DNA of 64,000 nt from an uncultured Gemmatimonadota bacterium (GTDB lineage: Bacteria > Gemmatimonadota > Gemmatimonadetes > Gemmatimonadales > Gemmatimonadaceae). The notes under the pieces were generated by a model, which saw only the letters and a program-made list of their open reading frames with translations, did not search any database and was not told where the DNA came from. The DNA lies in NCBI GenBank assembly GCA_902826615.1, contig CADEFN010000004.1, positions 124,001 to 188,000 of the forward strand. Reading direction: 5' to 3'. Below, one piece after another: positions 1 through 8,741 of the stretch; positions within the stretch are counted from its first letter, which is position 1, and every line of letters starts with the position of its first letter. Made by a program: the position numbers and the translations under genes.

Positions 1-277
1 CCTGCGCCGAATACCGCACCGGAGTTCCAGCACGCTGGAGCGCACGTATCCACTCACGATCAGCCGCGTCCGGAATGGAATCGAGCTGAAGCTGAAGTGC
101 TGCGGGCTCAGTACGCGTGGCGGCTGCCAGAGCCGAAGGTAGCGAGCGAGCCCCCGCCTCCAGCACCGGTGCCACCACCGGCGCATCCAAACGCCACGCG
201 AGCACCCCGAGCAGGCCGAGCGCGGCGGCACGTAGCCCCCACTCGAGCCGAATGCGCGACTCAGTGGGTAAGGGCAT
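1..277 (-). CDS. Partial membrane-anchored protein of unknown function
   Basis: An open minus-strand frame starts with ATG at 277 and runs off the left edge of the window, so only about 92 N-terminal residues are visible. It overlaps the 3' end of the DUF4159 gene by 17 bases, as expected for the next gene of the same operon. After a short charged start (MPLPTESRIRLEWGLR) comes one hydrophobic segment (AAALGLLGVLAW), a likely membrane anchor, then an Ala/Pro-rich stretch and a charged helical region. I do not recognise the family. By position it is probably another subunit of the MoxR/DUF58/BatA-like membrane system upstream. Confidence 0.55.
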   Translation of the reverse strand, partial: MPLPTESRIRLEWGLRAAALGLLGVLAWRLDAPVVAPVLEAGARSLPSALAAATRTEPAALQLQLDSIPDAADREWIRALQRAGTPVRYSAQ

Positions 278-881
278 ATACCACCAGGTTGACAGCAAAG
301 CGCGTGTTGTCTACCGAATAAAAGCGCTTGTTGTCGGGGTGGAAGTTCCACTCCGAGCTGTAGTCCTTGTTGCTGTACAGGACGGAGAGTCGCTCACCGC
401 GGCTTGCGCCCATGAGATACGGGTGCAGGAGGTTGTCGCCCCACCCGTTGAGCTCGTGACTCGTATTGGGCGGGCCGTCCTCGAACACAAAGTGTGAACG
501 GTAGAGGGCATGGTTCTTCGGCAACTTCACCAGAGGACCAGCCACACGCTGCAACTCCTCGACGGCGGTTTTGTGAAACATGCCGTCGACATCATGATTG
601 TGGTCGTCCACAAAGAGCAGCCCTCCCCGCGCCAGATACGTCGAGAGGGTCTGGCGCTCGTCCGACGTGAAGCGCACCGGCAGATGTCCGGTGAGGAATA
701 CCAGGGGATAGCGAAACAACTCCGTCGATCCGAGTGGCACCACCCGCCCCACAGGTGCGACGGGAATCTCCGTGTAGCGCGCGATGGAGTCGATCACGTT
801 AGCGGGCACCAGCGGCGCGCTCTCCCAATCACCCGACTCGTACTGCGCGGTGACAAACACAAACTCGCTCATGCGGTTCAT
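261..881 (-). CDS. DUF4159 domain protein
   Basis: A protein of 206 residues. The ATG at 881 overlaps the upstream stop as ATGA, which decides the start. The sequence begins with a beta strand (FVFVTAQY) and later has a GGLLFVDDHNHDVDG loop and a PVRFTSDERQTLSTYLARGG segment, typical of DUF4159 proteins, which resemble a class I glutamine amidotransferase-like Rossmann fold without an obvious catalytic Cys. In many bacteria DUF4159 proteins are encoded beside MoxR ATPases, DUF58 proteins and BatA-like membrane proteins, as here. No enzymatic role is established. There is no signal peptide at this start. Confidence 0.8.
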   Translation of the reverse strand: MNRMSEFVFVTAQYESGDWESAPLVPANVIDSIARYTEIPVAPVGRVVPLGSTELFRYPLVFLTGHLPVRFTSDERQTLSTYLARGGLLFVDDHNHDVDGMFHKTAVEELQRVAGPLVKLPKNHALYRSHFVFEDGPPNTSHELNGWGDNLLHPYLMGASRGERLSVLYSNKDYSSEWNFHPDNKRFYSVDNTRFAVNLVVYALTH

Positions 882-2896
882 GGAATCACCCATGCCGCCA
901 CGGAGTCGGCCACCGGACGCTGGCCGCCAAGCGCCCTCCGCACGCGCATCACCTGCAGGGTGGCATCGCGTCCCTCCCGAAGGAGTGCAGCCAGCGAATC
1001 CAGGCCTGCGGCGGGGGCGGGATACTCCGCCAGAATACCAATACGAAGCAAGAGCACCGAGTCGGCTGCCGCTGCGGCCGACTCGAGCTGCAGGATCTGT
1101 CCGAGACGCTGCCACAGGACAGCACGATCGGCGGACCGCGGCGTTCGCGCCGGCATCAACGCATCCCGCCCTCGGTCCTTGCCCTGCAGTCTCACCTTCG
1201 CGAGATCGATCACCACACGCGGAGATGCACCGCGCAAATAGAGCCGCTCGGCCGCACGAGCCTTCTGAATCGCCGCCAGCGCGACGTACATGGGTGGCAG
1301 CGCGGCACGCGGCTCACCGGCATCGAGTGAGCGACCCGCCTCCCACATCGCATTGTACGCCTCGAGCAGCGGACGATTGATTGCCACAACGGGCGTCTCG
1401 TCATGTGCAAAGTCGAGCGGTTCACTCCGGCTGTCGGTGGCACGCTCGGCGGCCTTGAGGAGTTCCTCGGGCGTCAGGGCACGAGCGAGTGGCTCACTCT
1501 CCTGGTGACTATGCCCGTCGCCGTGGAAGTGTTCACCACCAGGATTGTCACCGAGACGAGAGAAGACGACATCACTCACCACCTTTCGCAGGCGGGCCTG
1601 GTCACGCGAGAGCCGGCCACTTTCGGCGAGGAGCTGGGGCTTGGTGAGACGAGCCACGCGCTTCACCAGCGCTTCGGTGAGATTGATGATCATGCGCTGG
1701 CTGAGCAACGCACTGTCAGCCCTGGCCGGCGGCGCGGCGTCAACGGCAACGGAGTCGTATTCCCCCAAGCGGGCAATGCGCACACTGCGTGTATCCGACG
1801 CACCACGGCCGGGACCGTGGACGGTGCTCCCATCTTCCGCCAGAGCCCGCACATGCATCACGTCACCAGGGAGGAGCTGCAGGCTTGCGAGGCTGAGTGA
1901 CGCCGACAAGGACGTGCTGGTCCGTCCACCTGTTGCGCCCCCCGGGAGGCGTGCGGTCCGGAAGGTGAACCGCTCCCCTTCGCCACTGGTGATGATGTAC
2001 TCGAACCATGCCTCGCGTACCCCGAAGTCATCAAGCGCAGTGGCGCGCAGGGCCAGCGTTCCCTCCGCCACACGCAGAACTGTATCGCTCGCCGGAAGAT
2101 CGATGGTCACGACAGGCGCTGAATCGCGCACGGGCTCCAGAATCAGCAGGCGCTGCTCCCTGCGGTGCCGCATGGCAATGACACGTGGCACCGTGTCCAT
2201 GGTGAGCGCAACACGCCACCGCCCGTCGTCGAGCCGCACGGGGATGGACGCACCTTCAGTGGACACGACCAGGTCGCGCAGGGAATCGACCACCGGCCCA
2301 TCGATGGACACCAGACTCCCTGCGAGCGCTCGCACCTGACGTGCGTCGCCGAGGTCGCGCACGGGGAGCTTTGCGTAGCCAGGGGCCGTGACTCGCACGC
2401 GGAGTGGCGTGAGCACCGCAGCTGGAGATGCGCTGAAGGGAAAGGAGGAGGCGCGCGTTCCGGATTGGGGGGCCGCGGGCAGGAGCAGACTCACCGCGCC
2501 TAACGCCAGCACGACTCCCGGCCATCGCAGCGCTCGCCGCACACCCTGCCAGGCGGCCGCATCCACCGGCACACGCGCCACCTGCTCGGCACACCACGCC
2601 GACGACGGTCCATCGTGCAGCGCAGAGACAAGAGCGTAACGCAACCCTGGCGCCCGTTCCTCGAGCCAGAGCGCGACCTGCTGCACAGAGAAGCCCTTGC
2701 CGAAGGCTCGCACCAGCACAACACCCATCACCACAACTGCGGTCAGCAGGCCGAGGACGGTGGCAAAGCCCAACCCTGCCGCACGAGACACCGCGAAGAC
2801 CGTGAGGCCAGCCCCTGTGGCAAGGAGCACAGCGTTCACAACAGCGACACCGGCGAGCCGGCGCTGCCAGGTGGTCACAGCGGCGATGGTGCTCAT
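878..2896 (-). CDS. Large membrane protein of MoxR/BatA-type operon (DUF4175-like)
   Basis: A protein of 672 residues. Two hydrophobic segments lie in the first 65 residues and a third near residues 125-145. A long soluble region follows, with beta-rich repeats (ITSGEGERFTF, DVMHVRALAEDGS) and then Arg/Ala/Leu-rich helices towards the C terminus. A short His-rich patch (GGEHFHGDGHSHQE) could bind metal. This layout resembles the DUF4175-type proteins found in MoxR-DUF58-BatA-like operons, although I cannot confirm the family. It overlaps the upstream BatA-like gene by ATGA at 2893-2896 and the DUF4159 gene by ATGA at 878-881, which suggests translational coupling. Confidence 0.65.
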   Translation of the reverse strand: MSTIAAVTTWQRRLAGVAVVNAVLLATGAGLTVFAVSRAAGLGFATVLGLLTAVVVMGVVLVRAFGKGFSVQQVALWLEERAPGLRYALVSALHDGPSSAWCAEQVARVPVDAAAWQGVRRALRWPGVVLALGAVSLLLPAAPQSGTRASSFPFSASPAAVLTPLRVRVTAPGYAKLPVRDLGDARQVRALAGSLVSIDGPVVDSLRDLVVSTEGASIPVRLDDGRWRVALTMDTVPRVIAMRHRREQRLLILEPVRDSAPVVTIDLPASDTVLRVAEGTLALRATALDDFGVREAWFEYIITSGEGERFTFRTARLPGGATGGRTSTSLSASLSLASLQLLPGDVMHVRALAEDGSTVHGPGRGASDTRSVRIARLGEYDSVAVDAAPPARADSALLSQRMIINLTEALVKRVARLTKPQLLAESGRLSRDQARLRKVVSDVVFSRLGDNPGGEHFHGDGHSHQESEPLARALTPEELLKAAERATDSRSEPLDFAHDETPVVAINRPLLEAYNAMWEAGRSLDAGEPRAALPPMYVALAAIQKARAAERLYLRGASPRVVIDLAKVRLQGKDRGRDALMPARTPRSADRAVLWQRLGQILQLESAAAAADSVLLLRIGILAEYPAPAAGLDSLAALLREGRDATLQVMRVRRALGGQRPVADSVAAWVIP

Positions 2897-4137
2897 GCGG
2901 CCTTCTCCAGCTGGCTCGCTCGCATCGGCACCGCAACGGTTCGTCGGCGTCGCCGAACCATCATCTCAGCCACCAGTGCCACGAGTGCGAGCAGAATGAG
3001 CGCGCGCGTGATCCACACGTTTGGCTGTGCTGCCGCCGGTAGTTTGCCGGTGACGCCATGGGTCCAGGACACCTGCTCGGTCGGCGTGAGGTCAGCGGCA
3101 TGGCATGGTACGAGGAGGGCGCGCAGCACCGCCGACACACCAGGTCTCAGCACAAAATCACCGCGCGACGGCAACCCCACACCAACGCGACGCACGCACC
3201 CTGCGCCCAGACTCGTCTGCGTCGCGGCGACTTCGCCATCACTCCATTGCAACAGCGGCGTTCCGGCAGGCACGGAGGCACGACCAAGTCGCCCGACCAT
3301 TGCCCGACCTCCTCCACTCAGCGCACCGAGTGTGGTGTCCTCTGCAATGGCCAGCCACTCAACGACTACACCGCCGGAGCGTGCGAAGGCGGTGTCGGCT
3401 GCAGTGAGCGTGTTGCGCGTAACTCGGACACCAGCGGTGGAGGCGGCTCCGGCAGCGCGCATGGCCGCGCCAACGACATCGTCTGTCGAGGGCAGAACCG
3501 TGTCCGGTCCAAGTGAGGCGCTGGTCGGGGTTGCGGCCGCAACTCTGCGCCAGCTGATGGACCCGGGCCACGCGCCGGCAATCGCGCCCAGGGCCACCGA
3601 CTGCGATTCCCTCACGGCTGGTGTGACCACGATGATCTCGACTTCGCCGCGACGCTCCGCCAGCGCGCGGGCGTGTCGCACAGCAAGCACCAACCCCGCC
3701 GTCAGTTCGCCGCGAACAGGCGCGAGCCTAACCCCGTCGGCCGATATCAGTCGAGCTGTGGAGTCAAACCCGACAAGACGTGTTTCAGCGGCACCCTGTT
3801 GTGCGACGCGCACCGAATCGCGCAGTTCAGCCACGTCGCTCACGGCGCGCGAGAGGTCAGCGACAATGACACGCGCCACTCCCGACGATGGTGTCGAGAC
3901 CACCGGCCCGGCTGCGGCGAGGCTGAGTGCCGCCAGTGCGAGCATACGCAGCGCCCAGACACCAGCATCTGATGGAGCCACCCGCCGCCAGCGTGCGTGT
4001 GGTGAACCGCCGGGAAGGAAGCGTGCCGTTGGCAGCACGCGGGGCTCCGGCACACGCCATGACAACACGTGCAGAGCAGTCACCACCGCCAAAGCGACCG
4101 CACCAATACCGAGAGCCAGCGGAAAGGCGAACGACAT
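2893..4137 (-). CDS. BatA-like N-terminal membrane domain protein
   Basis: A protein of 414 residues. It opens with the typical aerotolerance-protein/BatA N-terminal region: a hydrophobic helix (FPLALGIGAVALAVVTALHVLSW) followed by a short basic segment and a second helix (LRMLALAALSLAAAGPVV). The central part contains a von Willebrand-like strand (RVIVADLSRAVSD), but the DxSxS metal site is degenerate. A C-terminal helix (ITRALILLALVALVAEMMV) precedes a strongly basic tail (VRRRRR). It shares one base with the upstream DUF58 gene (TGATG). It probably forms a membrane complex with the DUF58 protein and is remodelled or chaperoned by the MoxR ATPase. Confidence 0.75.
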   Translation of the reverse strand: MSFAFPLALGIGAVALAVVTALHVLSWRVPEPRVLPTARFLPGGSPHARWRRVAPSDAGVWALRMLALAALSLAAAGPVVSTPSSGVARVIVADLSRAVSDVAELRDSVRVAQQGAAETRLVGFDSTARLISADGVRLAPVRGELTAGLVLAVRHARALAERRGEVEIIVVTPAVRESQSVALGAIAGAWPGSISWRRVAAATPTSASLGPDTVLPSTDDVVGAAMRAAGAASTAGVRVTRNTLTAADTAFARSGGVVVEWLAIAEDTTLGALSGGGRAMVGRLGRASVPAGTPLLQWSDGEVAATQTSLGAGCVRRVGVGLPSRGDFVLRPGVSAVLRALLVPCHAADLTPTEQVSWTHGVTGKLPAAAQPNVWITRALILLALVALVAEMMVRRRRRTVAVPMRASQLEKAA

Positions 4138-4985
4138 CAGCGGTCGCTGCGAACGACGCGCCGGACAACACTTGCCACATCGTCATCCGTCCGCATGAAG
4201 GTGTATGACGCCCCCGCCGAGCTCCAGCTGGCAGCACATGCCGAGAGCCAACTCGAGAGATTCTGTTGATAAGTGTCACGGGCCGCGTCATCGACAGGCC
4301 GCAATACCGTCGGTGCCTCGGGGTCGCGCACCAGTCCGTCGTCGCCGCGCAGTGTATGCTCCTCGGGAGACAGCAGATGTACCACCGTCACTTCCCCACC
4401 CGCCGCCAGGTGCGCGCGGCCCATCGCCAGGAGTGACTCGGCGTCACCCAGCAGATCGCTGACAATCACCACGCGCGACGTGTGGGGCACACCGGCAAGC
4501 AGCGGCGCCATCGGGCTCTCTCCGCGCGGATGCACCGCGGCGAGCAGTTCCTCCACGGCGTGCACCGCATCGCGACGTGTGGTGGGGGCAAGCTGCATGC
4601 TGGCTGCCTTTACCCCGACCGGATCGCCGGCTCGCTGCGCAATCGACGTCAGGGCGACCGCCATGGCGCAGGCACATTGCCATTTGTCATTCCCGGGCAG
4701 GGGAAAGGCCATCGACGCCGACGCATCGAGCAACACCCAGGTCTCGAGAACCGAGCGATCCTCCGACAGCCGGACAAAGGCTCGATCGCTGCGCGCCAGC
4801 AGCTTCCAGTCGAGGTCGCGCGGATCATCGCCTTGCCGGTAACGGCGATACTCCGTGAGTTCTGGTGCGCGACCACGTAACGCCGAGCGATGTGTACCGG
4901 TGCGTGTGCCCGCGGTGCGACGCTGGGCGGGCCAGGTCAGCGTGCGGACCGCATCGAGCAGTGTGCCGTACGCGGAGCGCTGCAT
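4137..4985 (-). CDS. DUF58 domain protein
   Basis: A protein of 282 residues from the ATG at 4985, 17 bases after the moxR stop. It carries the DUF58 hallmark (GRAPELTEYRRYRQGDDPRDLDWK, given here in part: residues around 45-70), followed by a von Willebrand factor A-like strand with a MIDAS-like motif (VLLDASASM). The MoxR-DUF58 pairing is one of the most common contexts of the family, and DUF58 proteins are thought to be MoxR clients or partners. The frame is open for a further 87 codons upstream, but those run through moxR and have out-of-frame character, so the downstream ATG is preferred. Confidence 0.85.
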   Translation of the reverse strand: MQRSAYGTLLDAVRTLTWPAQRRTAGTRTGTHRSALRGRAPELTEYRRYRQGDDPRDLDWKLLARSDRAFVRLSEDRSVLETWVLLDASASMAFPLPGNDKWQCACAMAVALTSIAQRAGDPVGVKAASMQLAPTTRRDAVHAVEELLAAVHPRGESPMAPLLAGVPHTSRVVIVSDLLGDAESLLAMGRAHLAAGGEVTVVHLLSPEEHTLRGDDGLVRDPEAPTVLRPVDDAARDTYQQNLSSWLSACAASWSSAGASYTFMRTDDDVASVVRRVVRSDR

Positions 4986-5002
4986 ACGACGGCTGGGTTG
5001 CG

Positions 5003-6028
5003 TTACAGCCGGATGCCGCTGGCCGGACGCGGCACATGCTGGAGGAGCGCCGCAATGATCTGCTCGGCTCCTGTGCCTTCCGCCTGCGCTGCAAAGTTTG
5101 TCAATATCCGATGACGCAGCACGGGGCGCGCTACGCGCTCGATATCGGCTGGCGTCACCGCCATCCGTGCGTCGAGCAGGGCATGGGCCTTGGCACCAAG
5201 GATGAGCGCCTGCCCTGCCCTGGGCCCCGCGCCCCAGCGAACACACCGCTCGACCAGCGCGACGTTGGTGCTCTCGGGACGCGACGCCCGGACCAGCGCC
5301 GCAGCGTAGGCCAGCACGGGCTCCGACGCCGCCACATCTCTCGTCAGGCGCTGCAGCGCCAGGGCCGCACGCGCATCGAGCACCGGGGCCAGCGTTACAT
5401 CGCTTCCACCGGTCGTCGCCCGGAGAATCGCGACTTCGTCATCGGCATCGGGATAACCCACGCGAATGTCGAAGAGAAAGCGATCGAGCTGTGCTTCAGG
5501 CAGGGGATATGTGCCTTCCTGCTCGATCGGGTTCTGTGTGGCGAGCACAAAGAAGGGTTCCGGCAGCGACATCGTTTCGCCGGCTGCCGTTACGCGGTGC
5601 TCCTGCATGGCCTCGAGCAACGCAGCCTGCGTACGTGGCGGTGCGCGGTTGATCTCGTCCGCGAGCAGGATGTTGGTGAAGACTGGGCCGCGAACAAAGC
5701 GAAAATGCCTGCCTCCCGCTCCGTCTTCTTCGAGGATTTCGGTGCCGGTGATGTCGCTTGGCACCAGATCCGGGGTGAACTGCACCCGGCGAAACTCGAG
5801 CGCCAGCGCGTCGGCCAGCGAGCGGATCATCAGCGTCTTTGCGAGCCCGGGCACACCGACAAGGAGCGCATGCCCACCCGCGAGCAACGACATCAGCAGC
5901 TCATCGATCGCCTCACGTTGCCCGACAATTCGGCGGCTGACTTCCGTTCGGAGACGTGCTGCCCCTTCCAGCAGTGATTCGACGCTCGCGGGAGACGCGC
6001 CGGCGCGAAGAGGTGTCGCGGTGCTCAG
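5003..6028 (-). CDS. MoxR family AAA+ ATPase
   Basis: A MoxR-type ATPase. Visible motifs are Walker A (GVPGLAKT), Walker B ([15 protein letters not shown]), sensor 1 ([12 protein letters not shown]) and the [11 protein letters not shown] arginine-finger region. The first ATG in frame is at 5893, but that would remove the conserved N-terminal helices; the same frame upstream reads sensibly ([12 protein letters not shown]...[14 protein letters not shown]). No ATG, GTG or TTG lies between 6028 and 5893. The best candidate start is CTG at 6028, which would overlap the previous stop as CTGA, the same 4-base overlap used elsewhere in this operon. That gives 341 residues. The CTG start is inference; the ATPase identity is clear. 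Confidence 0.85.
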   Translation of the reverse strand: MSTATPLRAGASPASVESLLEGAARLRTEVSRRIVGQREAIDELLMSLLAGGHALLVGVPGLAKTLMIRSLADALALEFRRVQFTPDLVPSDITGTEILEEDGAGGRHFRFVRGPVFTNILLADEINRAPPRTQAALLEAMQEHRVTAAGETMSLPEPFFVLATQNPIEQEGTYPLPEAQLDRFLFDIRVGYPDADDEVAILRATTGGSDVTLAPVLDARAALALQRLTRDVAASEPVLAYAAALVRASRPESTNVALVERCVRWGAGPRAGQALILGAKAHALLDARMAVTPADIERVARPVLRHRILTNFAAQAEGTGAEQIIAALLQHVPRPASGIRL

Positions 6029-6351
6029 CGGACAGGTCGGCGGCGACGGCCGGTGAGTACGAAGATCGACCCCGACTTGCCACCAGCTTCGGTCACCGAG
6101 GCGTTCTCATTCAGCACTTCCCATCCACCGATTTTCATCAGGAAGTCTTCAGCGTACGGAGCATCGGGCATCAGCACTTCGAGCGCGCGTTCCTTGAGTG
6201 TGTAGACCGGAGTGTCTGCAGGGAGATCCACGCGGAGTGTATCCCACACCTCGGGCACCTGCACGCGCACGGTGATCAGGGGCTCCGCACCGGTGCCAAG
6301 GCGCAGCACATCAGGACGCGAACGAAGTGCTGCAGTGAACGGCGTGCTCAT
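6025..6351 (-). CDS. Small conserved-looking protein of unknown function
   Basis: A protein of 108 residues, ATG at 6351 overlapping the preceding stop as ATGA. It is predicted cytoplasmic, with no signal peptide. The segment from [26 protein letters not shown] onwards (residues about 28-55) is beta-strand rich and ubiquitin-like in rhythm: strands, a helix ([10 protein letters not shown]), then a strand near [16 protein letters not shown] beta-grasp fold is only a guess. It sits just upstream of moxR and is probably co-transcribed and functionally linked. I do not recognise a named family. Confidence 0.6.
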   Translation of the reverse strand: MSTPFTAALRSRPDVLRLGTGAEPLITVRVQVPEVWDTLRVDLPADTPVYTLKERALEVLMPDAPYAEDFLMKIGGWEVLNENASVTEAGGKSGSIFVLTGRRRRPVR

Positions 6352-6632
6352 GCGGCCTTGGCGGGCGGAAGGGTAGCAAAAAAGCGCGAGATCTGCGCGT
6401 CGAACATGTAGCTCGCTCCGCTGACCCGCGTGTTGGGGCCATCGGGCATCACGCCAATCACAATTTCCTCACCGCCCTGCCCGCGTAACGAGACGTGGAC
6501 GTCGCTCTCCTGCTCGACAAAGGCGGAGTAGATCGAGTTCCTCCGCGAGAAGAATTCGCGGGCCGCGCCAAGTACATCGGCGGGGCCGAGGGAGGTGGTG
6601 GTATCGAGGAGTGTGCGTCGCTGCGTGGACAT
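6348..6632 (-). CDS. Small protein of unknown function at head of MoxR operon
   Basis: A protein of 94 residues, ATG at 6632, coupled to the next gene through ATGA at 6348-6351. It has an N-terminal helix (ADVLGAAREFFSRR), then strands (SAFVEQESDVHVSLRG, EEIVIGVM) and a C-terminal helix (ISRFFATLPP). There are no Cys or His clusters, no signal peptide and no membrane segment. It appears to be the first gene of the moxR-DUF58-BatA-like operon, 14 bases downstream of the GAF sensor gene. Its function is unknown. Confidence 0.6.
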   Translation of the reverse strand: MSTQRRTLLDTTTSLGPADVLGAAREFFSRRNSIYSAFVEQESDVHVSLRGQGGEEIVIGVMPDGPNTRVSGASYMFDAQISRFFATLPPAKAA

Positions 6633-6646
6633 GCCGAAAAGTGGTG

Positions 6647-7987
6647 TCAGGGTTCGCTCGTGAGCGCCACCGGAAGGTAAACGAGCGGCAGGCGAACTGT
6701 CACAGTCGTCCCCTGACCCGGGGCCGAGGCCACCTCCAATTCCCCACCCAGCACCCTCGCCAGTTCGCGGGCCAGTCCCGCATGCGCGCCCGGAAGCGAC
6801 GCCGTGTCGGCGTCGTCGGCCGAGATCCAGTCGAAGAAGACCGCGATTTCTTCACGAGTCAGGTCGGCCCCCAGCACGGACGCCACCAGCACCAGCTGTA
6901 GTCCGTCGACCGCCACCTCGACCTGCACCGCCTCGCCGGCGGCCCGTTGCGCTGCCAGTATGACTGCCGTCGACAGCACCCGCGTCGCCTTGCGCTTGTC
7001 GGTCTGGAGCCAAACGTCCCCCACTTCGCTCAGCCAAATGATGGGCGACTCGACCCCCGCACCCCGCAAAACCACCTCAGCACCCTCAAGGAGATCTGCG
7101 GCCGTGAACCCCTCGGGAGCGACCACAACTTGCCCGGCCCTGATCGCCCCGAGCTCGACGACGTCGTCGACCTGAGTCGCAGCTCGCTCGAGTATCCGGA
7201 TGGCCTCGGCGACGGTTTGACGGACCCCCTCAGAAGCCTGGTCGGGCTTGATGGCCCCAAGGTCGCGAATCACCTGATGCAGAGGCTCATGCAGCTTTGC
7301 GGAGATCCCGGTGAGGAGGCGTGTCCGTTCACGCACCGAGCCGCTGCCACGCGCGACCTGCGTATCGAGATCCGCGCTGGCCTCAGCGAGGGCCGCGGTT
7401 GTGCGACGCAGGTCGTCGACCAGACGCACCTTTTCCGCGGTGGCCGCCATCTGCTCTGCCACCAGGCGCATGAGGTTCCGGCGTTCGGGAAGAGGAACAC
7501 CTTCTTCGGCGAAATAGAAGGTTACTGCTCCGAGGGTGCCCCGGGCATGCTGCAGCGGCAGAGCCACCAGCGACCGGAATCCGAGTTCCCGGGCGACCTC
7601 CGCCCAGTCTTCGAGGCCCTTATCCGTGCGAATATCCGGCACCTCGATGATTCGGCGTTCGGCCGCCGCTTCACCGCTCGGCCCGAAACCAAGCCGCACC
7701 CGCATTTCACCCAGCCAGGGGCGGTACTTCGCGGGCCAGTTGTGGGCGGCCGCAAGTTTCATCAGTTCGGACACCCCGTCCACGACGTAGACGGACGCAA
7801 AACTCGCCCCGACGAGGGGCGAGATCCGGTCGAGTGCAAACTGGAATACCTCCTCGGGACGGTCGGCGTTGAGGAGGGCGTGCAACATCTCACGAATGGC
7901 GGTGAGCTCGAGCTGCGCCGAATCGGGTGGCGGGGTGCGAGCAAAACGTTCGTGCGTGAGCACGCGCGAGCGCGGCCTGGAAGTCAT
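6647..7987 (-). CDS. GAF-domain sensor with degenerate histidine-kinase region
   Basis: A protein of 446 residues. Residues about 28-195 form a GAF domain, including a typical strand region (ALPLQHARGTLGAVTFYF). A coiled helical region follows, with a dimerisation-like helix (LLTGISAKLHEPLHQVIRDLG) that keeps a His but not the usual SHELRTPL box. A C-terminal GHKL-like region ends in LARVLGGELEVASAPGQGTTVTVRLP, which retains the G2 end of an ATPase domain while the N and G1 boxes are not recognisable. It is probably a signalling scaffold or weak kinase. No response regulator is adjacent. The start is ATG at 7987 with no strong Shine-Dalgarno sequence. Confidence 0.7.
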   Translation of the reverse strand: MTSRPRSRVLTHERFARTPPPDSAQLELTAIREMLHALLNADRPEEVFQFALDRISPLVGASFASVYVVDGVSELMKLAAAHNWPAKYRPWLGEMRVRLGFGPSGEAAAERRIIEVPDIRTDKGLEDWAEVARELGFRSLVALPLQHARGTLGAVTFYFAEEGVPLPERRNLMRLVAEQMAATAEKVRLVDDLRRTTAALAEASADLDTQVARGSGSVRERTRLLTGISAKLHEPLHQVIRDLGAIKPDQASEGVRQTVAEAIRILERAATQVDDVVELGAIRAGQVVVAPEGFTAADLLEGAEVVLRGAGVESPIIWLSEVGDVWLQTDKRKATRVLSTAVILAAQRAAGEAVQVEVAVDGLQLVLVASVLGADLTREEIAVFFDWISADDADTASLPGAHAGLARELARVLGGELEVASAPGQGTTVTVRLPLVYLPVALTSEP

Positions 7988-8027
7988 GCGGGGAAAGTAG
8001 GGGCAGAGCGACGTGTGGGGAACGCGT

Positions 8028-8714
8028 CTATTTTCGCGGACGTGAGGCGCGCACCTCCACGTTGTACATCAGCGCATGCTCCGGCATGGCGAGCATCGAC
8101 GCCACACACTCGGCGACATCCTCGGGCTTGAGCGCCCATCCAACGTTTGACCCACCCGGTGTGAGTTCGGTGGCCACTGAGCCCGGCATGACCGTCGATA
8201 CCTTCACGCCCTGGTCCCGCACCTCGAGCATGAGTGACTCGGAGAGACCGAGCATCGCATGTTTGGTGGCGGCGTAACAGCTCCCGCCGACAAAGGCGCT
8301 GCGCCCGGCGATCGAGGCAATGTTGATGACATGCCCGCGACCACGCGCCACCATGCCGGGGAGCACTGCGCGGGTCACGTGATAGACGGCGTTGAAGTTC
8401 ACGTCGACCATCGCATGCCACTCGTCAGGCGTGAGCTCCAGGAACGGCTTCTTGAACATCACACCGGCATTGTTGACCAGCACGTCGCAAGCCACGCCGT
8501 CGAGGGCGAGGGCCATCGCCTGGCGATCGCGCAGATCCACCTCGAGTCCGGTGAATCCTCCGCCGTGCGCCGCGACCTCGGCGCCTAACGTTTGCAAGTC
8601 GTTACGCGAGCGGGCCAGGCCGATGACGTGATGGGTGGGCGCAAGACGCACAGCAATCGCCCGTCCGATGCCCCTGGACGCGCCGGTGATCAGGACGGTG
8701 GGCAATGTGCTCAT
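8028..8714 (-). CDS. Short-chain dehydrogenase/reductase (SDR)
   Basis: A classical SDR of 228 residues. The NAD(P)-binding TGASRGIG motif is near residue 10, NNAG at about 85, the catalytic Ser lies in INIASIAGRSAF, and the YAATK motif gives the active-site Tyr and Lys. The substrate cannot be deduced. The R in LARSRND after beta-strand 2 hints at NADPH preference. It is a single gene between the GAF sensor and the M20 peptidase, on the same strand as both. Confidence 0.9.
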   Translation of the reverse strand: MSTLPTVLITGASRGIGRAIAVRLAPTHHVIGLARSRNDLQTLGAEVAAHGGGFTGLEVDLRDRQAMALALDGVACDVLVNNAGVMFKKPFLELTPDEWHAMVDVNFNAVYHVTRAVLPGMVARGRGHVINIASIAGRSAFVGGSCYAATKHAMLGLSESLMLEVRDQGVKVSTVMPGSVATELTPGGSNVGWALKPEDVAECVASMLAMPEHALMYNVEVRASRPRK

Positions 8715-8741
8715 GGCGGAAGTCTCAACTGGTTTGGGGAG

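Noticed and set aside
2615-4198. 527-codon plus-strand open frame antisense to the BatA-like and DUF4175-like genes
   Set aside because: Its composition is Arg/Ser/Thr-rich as expected for a high-GC shadow frame, and it contradicts the coupled minus-strand operon.
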